From assembly GCF_010975035.1 (NCBI RefSeq), contig NZ_JAAIUV010000003.1, positions 160,205 through 224,204 on the forward strand: a stretch of 64,000 nt of DNA, given 5' to 3'. The position numbers were made by a program, and so were the translations under genes. The DNA comes from Neobacillus thermocopriae. GTDB taxonomy: Bacteria; Bacillota; Bacilli; Bacillales; Cytobacillaceae. Numbering within the stretch: the first letter of the stretch is position 1; every line of letters begins with the position of its first letter. Under the pieces are notes generated by a model, which made no database searches, was not told the DNA's origin, and saw only the letters and a list, made by a program, of their open reading frames with translations. Positions 17,607 to 26,885 of this stretch are shown in pieces.

Positions 17607-18815
17607 TTATCGCCCTTCAATTGTTCGATCCCGGCCAGAGATCATTCCAAATACCATGACGATAATCGTGACCAAGCTGAGGGTGATTAGCGGGATGGTC
17701 CATGAATGGGTATGGTCAAATAAGTAGCCAATAAATAATGGTCCAACCGCAGCCAAAATATAACCAGTGGATTGAGCCATTCCAGATAAAGCGGCAGCTT
17801 GGTTCGCATTTCTTGTTCGCAGGCCAATATAGCTAAGGGCTAATGGAAAAGTTCCACCTAAACCGATTCCGATGAAAATAATACTTGTAATGAAAATAGG
17901 GTAAGTGGAGCCAAAAAGTAAACCTATATATCCCATTAACGTGCACACATTCAACATAAAGGCTAGCCAGGTTTGGGAACGAAGCCGTCCGGCCCAGACA
18001 GGAATGAAGAAGCTGGCAGGCAGTCCCACTAATTGGCTGAATGAAAGCATCCATCCGGCTGTTTCCAAACTCATGCCACGGCTATGTAAAATTTCAGGCA
18101 GCCAAGAGATTGTCACATAAAATAAAAATGATTGAAACCCCATGAAAATCGCGATTTGCCATGCCAGTCCTGAACTCCAAACAAATGTTGTACTGACAAG
18201 GGTCTTTTTTGTATCTTGAGGTTGTTCTTGATTAAATTTTTGTAAGTAAAACCATACGAAAATGGCAATGGCCGCTGGTAATCCCCAAATGACTTGAGCT
18301 CCTTGCCATCCAAGGTCTAGACCTACGGCTAATGGAACACTGATGCCTGAGGCTAATGAAGCTAGTAGGCCCATGGAGGTAGAATAGACACTTGTTAATA
18401 GACCAAATTTTTCCGGGAACTTATCTTTTACAATAGCAGGAAGCAGCACATTTCCAATGGCGATGCCTGTCCCGGCAAGTAGTGTTCCCAGGAATAGAAA
18501 AAACGTCATCGGGATCGACCGAATGCTAATTCCAATTAATAGTGAAAATAGGCCGATTAATAATGTTTTCTCATTGGATAATTGAGCCGCAATTTTTGGA
18601 ACAATCGGGGACATGACGGCAAAGGTGATTAACGGAAGGCTCATTAATAAACCGGCACTCCAATGGGCAAGGCCGACATCTTCTTGGATCATCCCAATTA
18701 GTGGACCCAGTGAGGTAATGGCTGGCCGAAGATTAAAGGCAACCAGAACAATTCCCGTAATGAGAAAAAAGATATATGTAGATTTCGAATGTGAATGTGC
18801 CTGTTGTAACTCCAC
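17607..18815 (-). CDS. MFS transporter, CynX/NimT family
   Basis: This is a 402-residue major facilitator with about 12 transmembrane segments. The opening VLVAFNLRPAITSLGPLIG followed by GLLMSLPLITFAVMSP is the hallmark of the CynX/NimT (cyanate, 2-nitroimidazole) group, whose substrates are mostly unproven. GTG 18815 is 8 bases after AGAGAGGAG; a GTG at 18845 has no site. It stands alone. Confidence 0.85.
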   Translation of the reverse strand: MELQQAHSHSKSTYIFFLITGIVLVAFNLRPAITSLGPLIGMIQEDVGLAHWSAGLLMSLPLITFAVMSPIVPKIAAQLSNEKTLLIGLFSLLIGISIRSIPMTFFLFLGTLLAGTGIAIGNVLLPAIVKDKFPEKFGLLTSVYSTSMGLLASLASGISVPLAVGLDLGWQGAQVIWGLPAAIAIFVWFYLQKFNQEQPQDTKKTLVSTTFVWSSGLAWQIAIFMGFQSFLFYVTISWLPEILHSRGMSLETAGWMLSFSQLVGLPASFFIPVWAGRLRSQTWLAFMLNVCTLMGYIGLLFGSTYPIFITSIIFIGIGLGGTFPLALSYIGLRTRNANQAAALSGMAQSTGYILAAVGPLFIGYLFDHTHSWTIPLITLSLVTIIVMVFGMISGRDRTIEGR

Positions 18816-19097
18816 GGAAAGAACTCCTCTCTTTGTATAAACCACCTAAAGTATATCATATGTCGTTTTCTTATGAATATTAGAGTGACATCACCTTTTT
18901 TCAGGTCGCAGATAGTATCACATAAAGCATTGCACATATCCGCAAATGCTTGACGATTTTACTAGCACTAGTACCAGGGGAGGTCTCTTCTTTTTAAGCA
19001 CAAGATATCCATCGCCAATGAAAAGTTCAACTTCAGGTTCTACACCATTTTTGTCCTAAATAAACTTCTCTTTTTTCAAAAACCATTTCTTTCAAAA

Positions 19098-19128
19098 TAA
19101 AAATAACTCCCTAAAAGGAGTCATTTTT
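19098..19128 (-). terminator. terminator of the YrvL-like gene
   Basis: On the - strand AATGACTCC and GGGAGTTATT pair around a short loop, followed by TTTTTATT; the stem begins at the stop codon. Confidence 0.7.
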
Positions 19129-19702
19129 ATTTATGCTCGTTATTCATTTTTCGAACCGTCTTTATTATTGTTTTTTTAGGTATATCGGGATATTTTTGTT
19201 TTATTAAGTCAATGCAAGTGACTAAATTTTCTTTTTGCAAAAGATACCTTATTTCATATTCGACAGTTGATGGCAGCTTATTGTCTGTATTGTCAGCACC
19301 CTGGTCAATTTCAGTTTGAAAGTTATGGATTAAAAATACTAATAATGTATGAATGAAAACAATTAATATTTTTATGCCAATAGAAAGATTCACTGTTTGA
19401 AATATAGAATCAAGAAGACTAATCACAATAAAACTACCTAATAAATCAAATATTGCAGAAATAAAGTTGCCATTCATTTTTAAAAAATTAAAATCAGCCA
19501 TTACTTTCAACAAACTGTCTATGAAGATATTCAATATTAAATCAGCTATATAAAATACAACAAGAAACAGGATTAAATACATTAACTTAGAATAAGATCC
19601 ATCCATTAAATTAATAATCAATAGATCTATTAAAATGAATGGGAAAAACAAGCTTGCGAAAATAAGAAGAATAGGGAATAAAGAAAATAGTTGTTTTAAC
19701 AT
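19127..19702 (-). CDS. YrvL-like membrane protein
   Basis: This 191-residue protein has four hydrophobic segments in the first 130 residues and a hydrophilic C-terminal tail. The pattern (two N-terminal helices, a YSKLMYLILFLVVFYIADLI segment, then LLDSIFQTVNLS) resembles YrvL, described as a regulatory membrane protein in Bacillus subtilis. The tail (about 130-190), with DLIKQKYPDIPKKTIIKTV, looks like a small helical module. The start at 19702 follows TGGAGC. Composition is AT-rich. Assignment is moderate. Confidence 0.55.
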   Translation of the reverse strand: MLKQLFSLFPILLIFASLFFPFILIDLLIINLMDGSYSKLMYLILFLVVFYIADLILNIFIDSLLKVMADFNFLKMNGNFISAIFDLLGSFIVISLLDSIFQTVNLSIGIKILIVFIHTLLVFLIHNFQTEIDQGADNTDNKLPSTVEYEIRYLLQKENLVTCIDLIKQKYPDIPKKTIIKTVRKMNNEHK

Positions 19703-19760
19703 GATGTGCTCCATTTTTTAAAAAACTTCAGAGAAAGAATTCAGAGCTTATTTTTAATGA

Positions 19761-20358
19761 CTATTTCCAATCTCGATTATGAATTTCTAATCCTTTATCA
19801 CCGAAGAAATGCTTGATGTATTCCTGTTCTTCTTCTTCCGTTCTCATTTTTATTGCTGTGCTCTCCTCCGGTTTTACCTCTCTAATCAAAGCATAGTCAT
19901 TGAGCATATCAGAGAAGTCTCCTTGCTTCCATTTGTCTATAATTTTCACAAATTCTGCTGGGGCATTTAACTTGACTGCTTGGTTGTGTAGGTATTGAAG
20001 GTTAGCTTTTGTCACCTGAATTCTTGCTACGTCAGCAGTTCCTTGAGGAATAAATTTGTGATACTGTTCACCTTTAAACTCAAGCTTTTGTAAAGATAAA
20101 GTTATCAAGTGGTTTTGGAGATCCTTCACATTATTAATTTCTCCAACGTTTTTGGCAGCTTGTTCCAATTCTTCTTGGAGTAACGCCAACCTTTTCGATA
20201 CCTTTTACTACATGCATTCTTGGTGGTTTGAGATTAGGATACTCAGTTTCATTAGATTCTACTTTACTTTTATCACTATTTGATAAAGCAATCAATGCTC
20301 CTCCTGCTACAATTGCCAAGCTAAGGGCAGCAGCAATAACAACTTTTTTATTCATCAT
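19761..20358 (-). pseudogene. frameshifted DUF6241-like exported protein
   Basis: Two overlapping frames make one protein. The first (20358 down) starts MMNKKVVIAAALSLAIVAGG, a signal anchor, and runs through VVKGIEKVG. A one-base gain or two-base loss near 20190 then moves to the frame reading LLQEELEQAAKNVGEINN and continuing to 19761. The second part matches the neighbour at 20379 in its WKQGDFSD and EEEEQEYIKHFF stretches (neighbour: WKNGDFSK, EEEAEFIKNNF). It is therefore a tandem paralogue, disrupted by a frameshift unless the base call is wrong. Confidence 0.65.
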
Positions 20359-20378
20359 GAAAAATCCTCCTATTCCAG

Positions 20379-20912
20379 TTATTTTTGAAAGTTGTTTTTA
20401 ATGAATTCAGCTTCTTCTTCAGGACTCATAAGACCATGAGCTTCACCGACGTTTCCACCTTGGTATCTCCATAGGTAGTTATGGTCTTCATCTGCTTTGG
20501 AAAAATCACCATTTTTCCATCTTGTAACAATTTCTAACAAGTCTCCTTTGATTTTAAAAGAGCTATTAGAAACAATATGATAAACAATCTCAATGTTTTC
20601 TGGAGTTATTGGATAAGCCCCCCATTTATCATCAGCTCTAACTTTTTGATGAGTCATTTTGTGCATGACATCAACAACAGTCACCTCAGCAGAATCTGGT
20701 TTAAGACCTAATTCATTTTCTCCACCAATGTAGCCAGTTTGTTCCTCATGTTCTTTCTCTTTTTCTTTCTTCTCTTCTTGAGAAACAGCTTTTTCGATCT
20801 TCACTTCTTTTTTCTTGAATTCTTTAACATTATCAATAATCTTCATCGTGGCTAGAAAAATAATTGCACAAGCAGCAAGAATGGAAACAGACCAAATTAC
20901 ATATTTTTTCAT
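20379..20912 (-). CDS. DUF6241-like exported protein
   Basis: The 177-residue protein has an N-terminal membrane anchor (YVIWSVSILAACAIIFLAT) and a Lys/Glu-rich linker (about 30-60). Its folded C-terminal domain contains VVDVMHKMTHQKVRADDKWG, WKNGDFSKADEDHNYLW and SPEEEAEFIKNNF. It fits DUF6241, a Bacillus family of unknown function. It lies 20 bases upstream of the frameshifted paralogue in one transcription unit. A GGGGGG site precedes the ATG. Confidence 0.7.
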   Translation of the reverse strand: MKKYVIWSVSILAACAIIFLATMKIIDNVKEFKKKEVKIEKAVSQEEKKEKEKEHEEQTGYIGGENELGLKPDSAEVTVVDVMHKMTHQKVRADDKWGAYPITPENIEIVYHIVSNSSFKIKGDLLEIVTRWKNGDFSKADEDHNYLWRYQGGNVGEAHGLMSPEEEAEFIKNNFQK

Positions 20913-21012
20913 AGAACCCCCCCATTACCATATATTCTTATTTGAGAAAAATTTTATCAAGATGGAATTGTGTCGTAATTTCGCGGACCTGTTTCCCTAG
21001 TATTCTAAGTTA

Positions 21013-21041
21013 TTGACATCATGTCATATTGTTTGTTATTC
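21013..21041 (+). promoter_or_regulatory. promoter of kynU with a palindrome over -35
   Basis: TTGACA (21013-21018) and TTATTC (21036-21041) are 17 bases apart. TGACATCATGTCA (21014-21026) is a perfect palindrome covering the -35, a likely site for a specific regulator. Confidence 0.6.
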
Positions 21042-21045
21042 TTTT

Positions 21046-21059
21046 TGTAAACGATTTCA
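21046..21059 (+). promoter_or_regulatory. catabolite-responsive element (CcpA site)
   Basis: TGTAAACGATTTCA matches the cre consensus TGWAANCGNTNWCA at every position. It lies just after the -10 and before the ribosome site, where CcpA binding represses. Confidence 0.8.
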
Positions 21060-21078
21060 ATTTAGGGGGATGGGAGAA

Positions 21079-22362
21079 ATGATGTCTGAGTTCTTGCCAA
21101 CATTAGAGTTTGCTAAACAGTTAGATGAGAAAGACACTCTATCGCGTTTTCGTGAGGAGTTTTATTTAAAACCAGGAACGATTTATATGGACGGAAATTC
21201 ATTGGGGCTTCTTTCGAAGAGAGCAGAAAAGACACTGCTAGAGACACTGGAAGATTGGAAGCAATATGGAATTGATGGCTGGACACAGGGGAAACATCCA
21301 TGGTTTTATATGTCGGAGGAATTAGGTAAGAAACTGGCGCCATTAGTGGGGGCTTCAGAAGAAGAAGTGATTGTCACTGGCTCCACCACCGTTAATCTAC
21401 ATCAGCTTGTCTCCACCTTTTATAAACCGGAAGGAAAACGTACAAAAATATTGGCAGATGAACTTAATTTTCCATCTGACATTTATGCTCTTCAAAGCCA
21501 GTTGAGGCTTCATGGTTTGGATCCGGATACTCACCTCATTCGGGTAAAGAGCCGTGATGGTCGTTATTTAGATGAAGAGGATCTTATTCAAGCTATGACC
21601 GATGAAGTGGCTCTAGTCGTTCTCCCAACGATTCTTTACCGAAGCGGACAAATTTTAGATATGAAACGATTAACAGAAGCAGCCCACAAAAAAGGGATCA
21701 TAATCGGGTTTGATGCCTGTCATTCGGCTGGATCGATCCCACATTATTTCAGTGAATGGGATGTTGATTTTGCCTTCTGGTGTAATTACAAACATTTAAA
21801 TGGCGGACCAGGTGCAGTAGGCGCCTTATTTGTCAACCGAAAACATTTTAATCAATTACCGGGAATGACTGGTTGGTTTGGTTCGAATAAAGAGAAGCAA
21901 TTCGATATGGAACATACGTTTACACCTGCAAACTCTGCCGGAGCTTTCCAAATCGGAACTCCACATGTGCTGAGTCTTGCACCCCTGATTGGGTCCTTAG
22001 ACATGTTTCATGAAGCAGGAATAGAACGTATCCGTGAAAAATCTTTAAAACTTACTCAATATTTAATGGATTTAATTGAAACAGAATTGGCTGGCATGGG
22101 ATTTCACATCGGCTCACCAAGAGAAGAGGAACGACGAGGTGGACATGTAAGTCTTGAGCATGAGGAAGCTGCCCGTATTTGCAAGTCCCTAAAGGAAAAT
22201 GGCGTTATTCCTGATTTCCGGGCACCGAACATTATCCGTCTAGCTCCAGTTGCACTATATACTTCTTACCAAGAAGTTTGGGAAGTTGTCCAAATTCTAA
22301 AAACAATCATGACCGAAAAGCAGTATGAAAAATTTAAGAATGAGCGGGAAGTGGTCGCTTGA
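21079..22362 (+). CDS. kynU: kynureninase
   Basis: A 427-residue PLP enzyme that cleaves L-kynurenine to anthranilate and alanine. Signatures are [14 protein letters not shown] near residue 37, GSTTVNLHQ near 99, [12 protein letters not shown] near 212 and [15 protein letters not shown] near 237, which carries the PLP lysine. Length agrees with the family. No kynA or kynB is adjacent, so it may act alone on imported kynurenine or with genes elsewhere. GGGGG plus GGGAG precede the paired ATGs at 21079 and 21082. The preceding cre site suggests glucose repression, fitting a catabolic role. Confidence 0.93.
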   Translation: MMSEFLPTLEFAKQLDEKDTLSRFREEFYLKPGTIYMDGNSLGLLSKRAEKTLLETLEDWKQYGIDGWTQGKHPWFYMSEELGKKLAPLVGASEEEVIVTGSTTVNLHQLVSTFYKPEGKRTKILADELNFPSDIYALQSQLRLHGLDPDTHLIRVKSRDGRYLDEEDLIQAMTDEVALVVLPTILYRSGQILDMKRLTEAAHKKGIIIGFDACHSAGSIPHYFSEWDVDFAFWCNYKHLNGGPGAVGALFVNRKHFNQLPGMTGWFGSNKEKQFDMEHTFTPANSAGAFQIGTPHVLSLAPLIGSLDMFHEAGIERIREKSLKLTQYLMDLIETELAGMGFHIGSPREEERRGGHVSLEHEEAARICKSLKENGVIPDFRAPNIIRLAPVALYTSYQEVWEVVQILKTIMTEKQYEKFKNEREVVA

Positions 22363-22371
22363 TATATTGAA

Positions 22372-22397
22372 GACTCGCCAAATGGGCGAGTTTTTTG
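22372..22397 (+). terminator. terminator of kynU
   Basis: ACTCGCC and GGGCGAGT around AAAT with a T-run. Confidence 0.92.
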
Positions 22398-22586
22398 TTT
22401 GTACATAGAAAAATTGGTTAAAGGCAAGTTCTAGCACTGCCTTATGATCTGTCAGAGGCTATCTTAGTTGAGCGCCTACATGGCCATAGCACTTGCAATT
22501 TTTTGAAAGTCTATTCATAAATTTAGAAATGTTTCCTTCCGTCTATAGATATACTAAAGGGTAAAACGTATTGGGGAGGAAGGAAT

Positions 22587-23486
22587 TTGGGAAAGGTTAT
22601 TATCGATGAAACGACACAAGAGATGGCGAATTTCTTTCTTGAACATGTTTTTGATAATTTATCGAAAATTATGAATGGGCCTATGCTTTATCATTACACT
22701 TCGATGGAGGCCTTAAATAATATCCTGGATCGTGAAAAATGCATTTGGGTCACACGTGTCGATTTTATGAATGACTATAAAGAAATATCTTACGTCAACG
22801 AAATTGTCCAAAAAGTAATTGTTGATGTAGAGGATTCAAAAGAAAAGGAGACATTTATTTCCTTATACAAGGACTTTGCTTCTACCGAGGGCTATTATAA
22901 GGATTTAAATATATTTGCGTTTTCATTAACAGAAAACCCGGATTCACTCGTTTTATGGAATAATTATGGAATGAATGAGGGATGTAATATTGGCATCGAT
23001 GGGAAAAAGTTCTTCGGCCAATCTTTCAATTCTCAGTTTACTTTTGTAGGAAGAGTCATTTACTCAGAAGAAAAACAGAAAGCTATTGTTAAAAAGGTGA
23101 TCGAAAAACTTTTACATCTGGCTAGGGATTCCCAATTATCAGAGGAGCGTTTTTCTCAAGCATTGTTATTTACTTTTGGTACATTAGGTTGCTTTATTAA
23201 ACATCCTGCTTTTGCTAGTGAAGAAGAATATCGGTTTATTTACATTCCGAAATCGAATGAATCCATCCACTTCCGTGTATCCAGAGGCGCGTTCATCCCT
23301 TTTATTAAAGTCCCTGTCTATGAATATGACGAACAATCTGGTGAAAAGCGGTTGTTAATTCGAGAAATAACCATTGGACCACGGACGAAATTAGACATTG
23401 TCCGATCTGGTTTAGAATTTTATTTGACTGTGAAAAAGCTAGAAGGCATTGAACTAAGAACATCTAACGCCCCATTAAGATTTTAA
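22587..23486 (+). CDS. DUF2971 family protein
   Basis: The 299-residue protein starts at TTG after GGGGAGGAAGG. It shows the DUF2971 pattern: LYHYTSMEALNNILDREKC near residue 32, VTRVDFMNDYKEISYV, then FAFSLTENPDSLVLWNNYG near 112 and, later, KHPAFASEEEYRFIY near 211. The His-Tyr-Thr and Glu placements recall ADP-ribosyltransferase-like folds, but that is speculation. Found in scattered genomes, sometimes in defence contexts. It is a single gene with its own hairpin. Confidence 0.8.
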   Translation: MGKVIIDETTQEMANFFLEHVFDNLSKIMNGPMLYHYTSMEALNNILDREKCIWVTRVDFMNDYKEISYVNEIVQKVIVDVEDSKEKETFISLYKDFASTEGYYKDLNIFAFSLTENPDSLVLWNNYGMNEGCNIGIDGKKFFGQSFNSQFTFVGRVIYSEEKQKAIVKKVIEKLLHLARDSQLSEERFSQALLFTFGTLGCFIKHPAFASEEEYRFIYIPKSNESIHFRVSRGAFIPFIKVPVYEYDEQSGEKRLLIREITIGPRTKLDIVRSGLEFYLTVKKLEGIELRTSNAPLRF

Positions 23487-23517
23487 TTAGAATAACCAGA
23501 GCTTGAGTCAAGATGGA

Positions 23518-23568
23518 AGAACTCGAAAGGAAAACGGTCGTTTATGACGATTTCGAGTGAGCTTTTTC
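23518..23568 (+). terminator. terminator after DUF2971 gene
   Basis: ACTCGAAA (23521-23528) and TTTCGAGT (23551-23558) with GTCG/GACG inside, then GAGCTTTTT. Confidence 0.65.
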
Positions 23569-23665
23569 TCGTCTTCTCTCCCAATCATTCGATAGCAAAT
23601 GGTATGGCTTTCACTAGGAAGATTCGCTTCCGAACAGTATAATCAAGAAATGGGAGATGAGACAA

Positions 23666-24823
23666 ATGAACAAAAAAGACATTGCTAATATTCGAAAACA
23701 ATTTAAATTAGACAACCCTAGGATGAATATTCGAGAAATCTTCAATGTATATGTCAAAAAAGAATCAGGTGAAATCTATCACCAAGTCAGCCGGCCTTTT
23801 CAAATGCTGGACCAAGAAACACAAGAACTTTTTCTAGCCAATTTTAAAAAGGTGTTGACCGGGCATCTGGATGCAAAGCTATTTGAGCTGAAATTCAAAC
23901 GGGATGTGGATTACAGTACACAAACGATACTCTACGAAGGGATGCAAATGGATTCCGCCGATTGGCAGGATAATATGTTGGAGATCGTGGGAAAAATGTT
24001 TGCCTATGCCTCCTATGAATTTGACACCGTGGTGACATTTATCCGTGGAGAGTACCGGAAGCCGACCAAAAAGAGGAATCCGGAATCCGAAGAGGGTGGG
24101 GATGATGAGGTGTATGCCAATGAGTTTATCCTATGCAGCCTTAATAAAACCGATCAGCCCAAAAAAGCCCTCATGTTTGATTATATTGAAAAAGAATTCA
24201 AATCGTATCATGTCGTGGATCCGATTATTAATTTAGATTCACCTATGTGTGGTTTCTTGTTCCCTGCATTTAATGACAATCGTGCGGATGTGAATCATAT
24301 TCTTTATTGTGCCGGGAAAGTGAACCAACCTGATTATACGTTTATTGAAAAAGTTTTGGATTGTGAGGATATCATTACTGCACAGGATGATAAAGACTGT
24401 TTTGATTTGATTTTAAAAGAAGTAATTGGGGACGAAGTGGATTCGAGGGTCATTTCTAGTGTTTATGAAGAGATTGATCGAGTGGTCCAAGAGAATGTGG
24501 AAAAGGAAGAAAGTGAAGCCCCAACCCTAGATTATCGCGACATCGAACGGATTTTAACTGTTAGTGGCGTTGAAAATGTGGATGAAGCGAAGGTAGAGCA
24601 CGCCTTTAAAAGTGTCGTCTCAGACGAAAAGCATGAATTTAAAGCAAGTAGTTTAGTGCCGAAAACGATAAAAATTGAAACAAAAGTGGCCAATGTAACC
24701 ATTGATCCAAAGGATCTGAAACATGTCAAATATATTACATACGAAGGAAAAAGATGCCTACTTCTAGAGGTAGATGAAGAGGTCGTGGTGGAAGGATTTA
24801 AATTGGAAGAGAAATCACTCTAG
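23666..24823 (+). CDS. DUF4317 family protein
   Basis: The 385-residue protein opens MNKKDIANIRKQFKLDNPRM, followed by ELKFKRDVDYSTQTILYEGM, both typical of DUF4317, a Firmicute family of unknown role. Cytoplasmic, acidic, no membrane segment. The second ATG (23666) lies about 10 bases after GGGAG and is preferred to 23657. A strong terminator follows. Confidence 0.85.
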   Translation: MNKKDIANIRKQFKLDNPRMNIREIFNVYVKKESGEIYHQVSRPFQMLDQETQELFLANFKKVLTGHLDAKLFELKFKRDVDYSTQTILYEGMQMDSADWQDNMLEIVGKMFAYASYEFDTVVTFIRGEYRKPTKKRNPESEEGGDDEVYANEFILCSLNKTDQPKKALMFDYIEKEFKSYHVVDPIINLDSPMCGFLFPAFNDNRADVNHILYCAGKVNQPDYTFIEKVLDCEDIITAQDDKDCFDLILKEVIGDEVDSRVISSVYEEIDRVVQENVEKEESEAPTLDYRDIERILTVSGVENVDEAKVEHAFKSVVSDEKHEFKASSLVPKTIKIETKVANVTIDPKDLKHVKYITYEGKRCLLLEVDEEVVVEGFKLEEKSL

Positions 24824-24831
24824 TGGGAGAA

Positions 24832-24861
24832 AAAACGGCTCGGAGAAATCCGAGCCGTTTT
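24832..24861 (+). terminator. terminator after DUF4317 gene
   Basis: AAAACGGCTCGGA / TCCGAGCCGTTTT around GAAA. Confidence 0.93.
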
Positions 24862-24928
24862 ATGTATTTATGATCAAAATAGGAACCAAAAAAGGATACC
24901 TGAATTCTTTTATTGACAACACAATCTA

Positions 24929-25210
24929 TTAAATTCCTAAGAAATTCAAAGATTGTCGCAAACCTTCTAGGGCAAATCCGCTTAAATATCTTAAAGCCAA
25001 TAAGGCAATGATTGGCGAAAAATCAATAGGTCCGAGCGGGGGAATAAAACGTCTGAAAAAACCTAAGTAAGGCTCGACTAATTGGTGAACCCATAAACCA
25101 ATTTTTGAGGTTTGAAATTGTGGAAACCACGATCCAAAAATCGCTATTAAAATCAACCAATAGTAAATTTCAAATGCATATGCACCAAGCTGTAAAATGG
25201 TCGTGCTCAA
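24929..25210 (-). CDS. YggT family membrane protein
   Basis: A 93-residue protein with two hydrophobic hairpin segments and the motif VEPYLGFFRRFIPPLGPIDFSP, diagnostic of YggT/YlmG. YlmG homologues influence cell division and membrane protein assembly and normally sit beside sepF. Here the gene is solitary, so it is probably an additional copy. The TTG at 25210 follows AGGAG by 7 bases; reading further upstream adds an unrelated basic stretch without a ribosome site. Confidence 0.8.
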   Translation of the reverse strand: MSTTILQLGAYAFEIYYWLILIAIFGSWFPQFQTSKIGLWVHQLVEPYLGFFRRFIPPLGPIDFSPIIALLALRYLSGFALEGLRQSLNFLGI

Positions 25211-25517
25211 TATAAATCTCCTGCCTATTTTTAGTTTTATATATGTAATACGGGTATGTCCAAAGAAAGTTTCACATTTTTTTAGAAAAATTTTTTTGGA
25301 CGCCTCCGACTTTGATATAACACAATCTAGGATCCTTGGCCGGCTCATCATCCCTATCATCTGCAAATGCCGAACTTTTATGCGACTGCGATCCGAAAGC
25401 ATGATGAGTAGAAAGTGGCTAAAGGGCCCCGATTATGACCGTTGTAAAGGAGGTTAATAAGGCGTCTATTCTAAATTCACTTGTCATTTTGATCGGGAAC
25501 AACATTCAGTTAGATTC

Positions 25518-25703
25518 CTTAAATCCCCCCTTGTGCTTGTTGCCTTGCTTTTAGGGATTACTAGGCTTGCTCTTTATATCAACAGTATGAGTGGATAGCT
25601 GGAAACAGACAACCCTTTGATTTATCAGGTTTATAATATGGGTAATTTTGGCTATTACATGCCAAAAAATTGGACTGTCATGAAAGGAATTTTCATATAT
25701 TGA
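25518..25703 (+). pseudogene. remnant of a membrane/surface protein gene
   Basis: One frame stays coding-like on both sides of a TAG (25596 region). It reads KSPLVLVALLLGITRLALY (a membrane segment), then after the stop LETDNPLIYQVYNMGNFGYY and MPKNWTVMKGIFIY, ending exactly at a terminator. No start or ribosome site. It is probably the 3' relic of a decayed gene; family unknown. Confidence 0.35.
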
Positions 25704-25737
25704 AAAAGCGTTAATCATAAAGATTAACGCTTTTTTG
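25704..25737 (+). terminator. strong terminator upstream of the dhb region
   Basis: AAAGCGTTAATC and GATTAACGCTTT around ATAAA with a T-run. Confidence 0.92.
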
Positions 25738-25859
25738 GTTTAATTATCAGGGAAGAAAGAATGGTTTTTTAAAACAGGACTATTTTATCAAAAATGGAAA
25801 ATATAGTGAAAAACCTTTGATTATTTAATTGAGAACATTTATCATTTGTGTTGAGAAGT

Positions 25860-25878
25860 GATAGTGATAATCATTATC
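25860..25878. promoter_or_regulatory. Fur box 1 before dhbA
   Basis: GATAGTGATAATCATTATC matches the classical 19-bp Fur consensus at 18 of 19 positions. Confidence 0.93.
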
Positions 25879-25962
25879 GTTTATATAAGCTTTAAGGCAA
25901 TTATAAAATTTATTGATTATCTACTTCATGGATAAATAAAGAAATTAAGCCTGATTTTTATT

Positions 25963-25981
25963 GAGAATGATTATCATTATT
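25963..25981. promoter_or_regulatory. Fur box 2 before dhbA
   Basis: GAGAATGATTATCATTATT matches the Fur consensus at 16 of 19 positions, 85 bases before the dhbA ATG. Confidence 0.85.
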
Positions 25982-26065
25982 CTTCATTAGCCATATTTTT
26001 AAGGCAGTTGCTGTTATAGGTTTGAACCCTGCCAGTTGCCTTATCTTCAAGAAAGGAAGGAATAT

Positions 26066-26854
26066 ATGCAGTCTACATTATCATCCAAAAAAGTGGCAAT
26101 CGTGACTGGTGCTGCTGGAGGAATAGGAGAGGCCGTTGCAAGAGAACTAGCCAAAAGTGGTATGTTCGTTGCCTTAATGGATAAAGAGGAAAATGCATTG
26201 AAAAATCTTGAAGTTGATCTGAAAAAGGAGGGCTTACAAGCGGCCGCGTATCCTCTGGATATTTGTGATCGGCCAGCTGTGGAAGAGACCGTAAAAAGAA
26301 TAGAGGAAAATGACGGTCCTATTGAGGCTTTAATCAACGTAGCAGGAGTTATGCGAATGGGAACCGTTGACCGTCTTAAGGATGAAGATTGGGATGAAGC
26401 GTTCGCCGTTAATTCAACGGGGGTTTTTATTTTATCTCGTGCTGTAAGTAGGCGAATGATTCCTAGAGAAAGGGGTTCAATCGTCACAGTAGGTTCCAAT
26501 GCGGCATTTACACCGAGAATATCCCTTTCTGCTTATGCTGCTTCAAAGGCTGCGGCTACGATGTTCACAAAATGTTTGGGGCTTGAGCTTGCCAAATACA
26601 ATATTCGCTGCAATATCGTATCGCCTGGTTCAACGGACACGGAGATGCTGCGAATGCTTTGGAAGGATGATTCTGGAAAAGATGAGTTTATTCGGGGAGT
26701 TCCAGAGTCCTATCGTTTAGGCATACCATTAAAAAAAATAGCTACTCCTCAAGATATTGCCAATACAGTACTTTTTTTAGTTTCAAATCAATCCTCTCAT
26801 ATTACGATGCAAAACATATGTGTAGATGGAGGAGCGACTTTAGGCATTTCATAG
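26066..26854 (+). CDS. dhbA: 2,3-dihydro-2,3-dihydroxybenzoate dehydrogenase
   Basis: This short-chain dehydrogenase (262 residues, near the usual 261) oxidises 2,3-dihydro-DHB to 2,3-dihydroxybenzoate with NAD. The NAD motif VTGAAGGIGEAVAREL is near residue 14, NVAGVMRMG near 91, and the catalytic Tyr/Lys lie in SAYAASKAA near 157. The ATG at 26066 follows GAAAGGAAGG. It is first in the Fur-controlled siderophore operon, with dhbC 31 bases later. Confidence 0.93.
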   Translation: MQSTLSSKKVAIVTGAAGGIGEAVARELAKSGMFVALMDKEENALKNLEVDLKKEGLQAAAYPLDICDRPAVEETVKRIEENDGPIEALINVAGVMRMGTVDRLKDEDWDEAFAVNSTGVFILSRAVSRRMIPRERGSIVTVGSNAAFTPRISLSAYAASKAAATMFTKCLGLELAKYNIRCNIVSPGSTDTEMLRMLWKDDSGKDEFIRGVPESYRLGIPLKKIATPQDIANTVLFLVSNQSSHITMQNICVDGGATLGIS

Positions 26855-26885
26855 AATAAAAAAGTGTAATCAGGAGGGGCGAAAA

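Noticed and set aside
24929..25402. 157-residue version of the YggT protein
   Set aside because: The upstream 64 residues are basic, lack similarity to YggT and have no ribosome site; TTG 25210 follows AGGAG.
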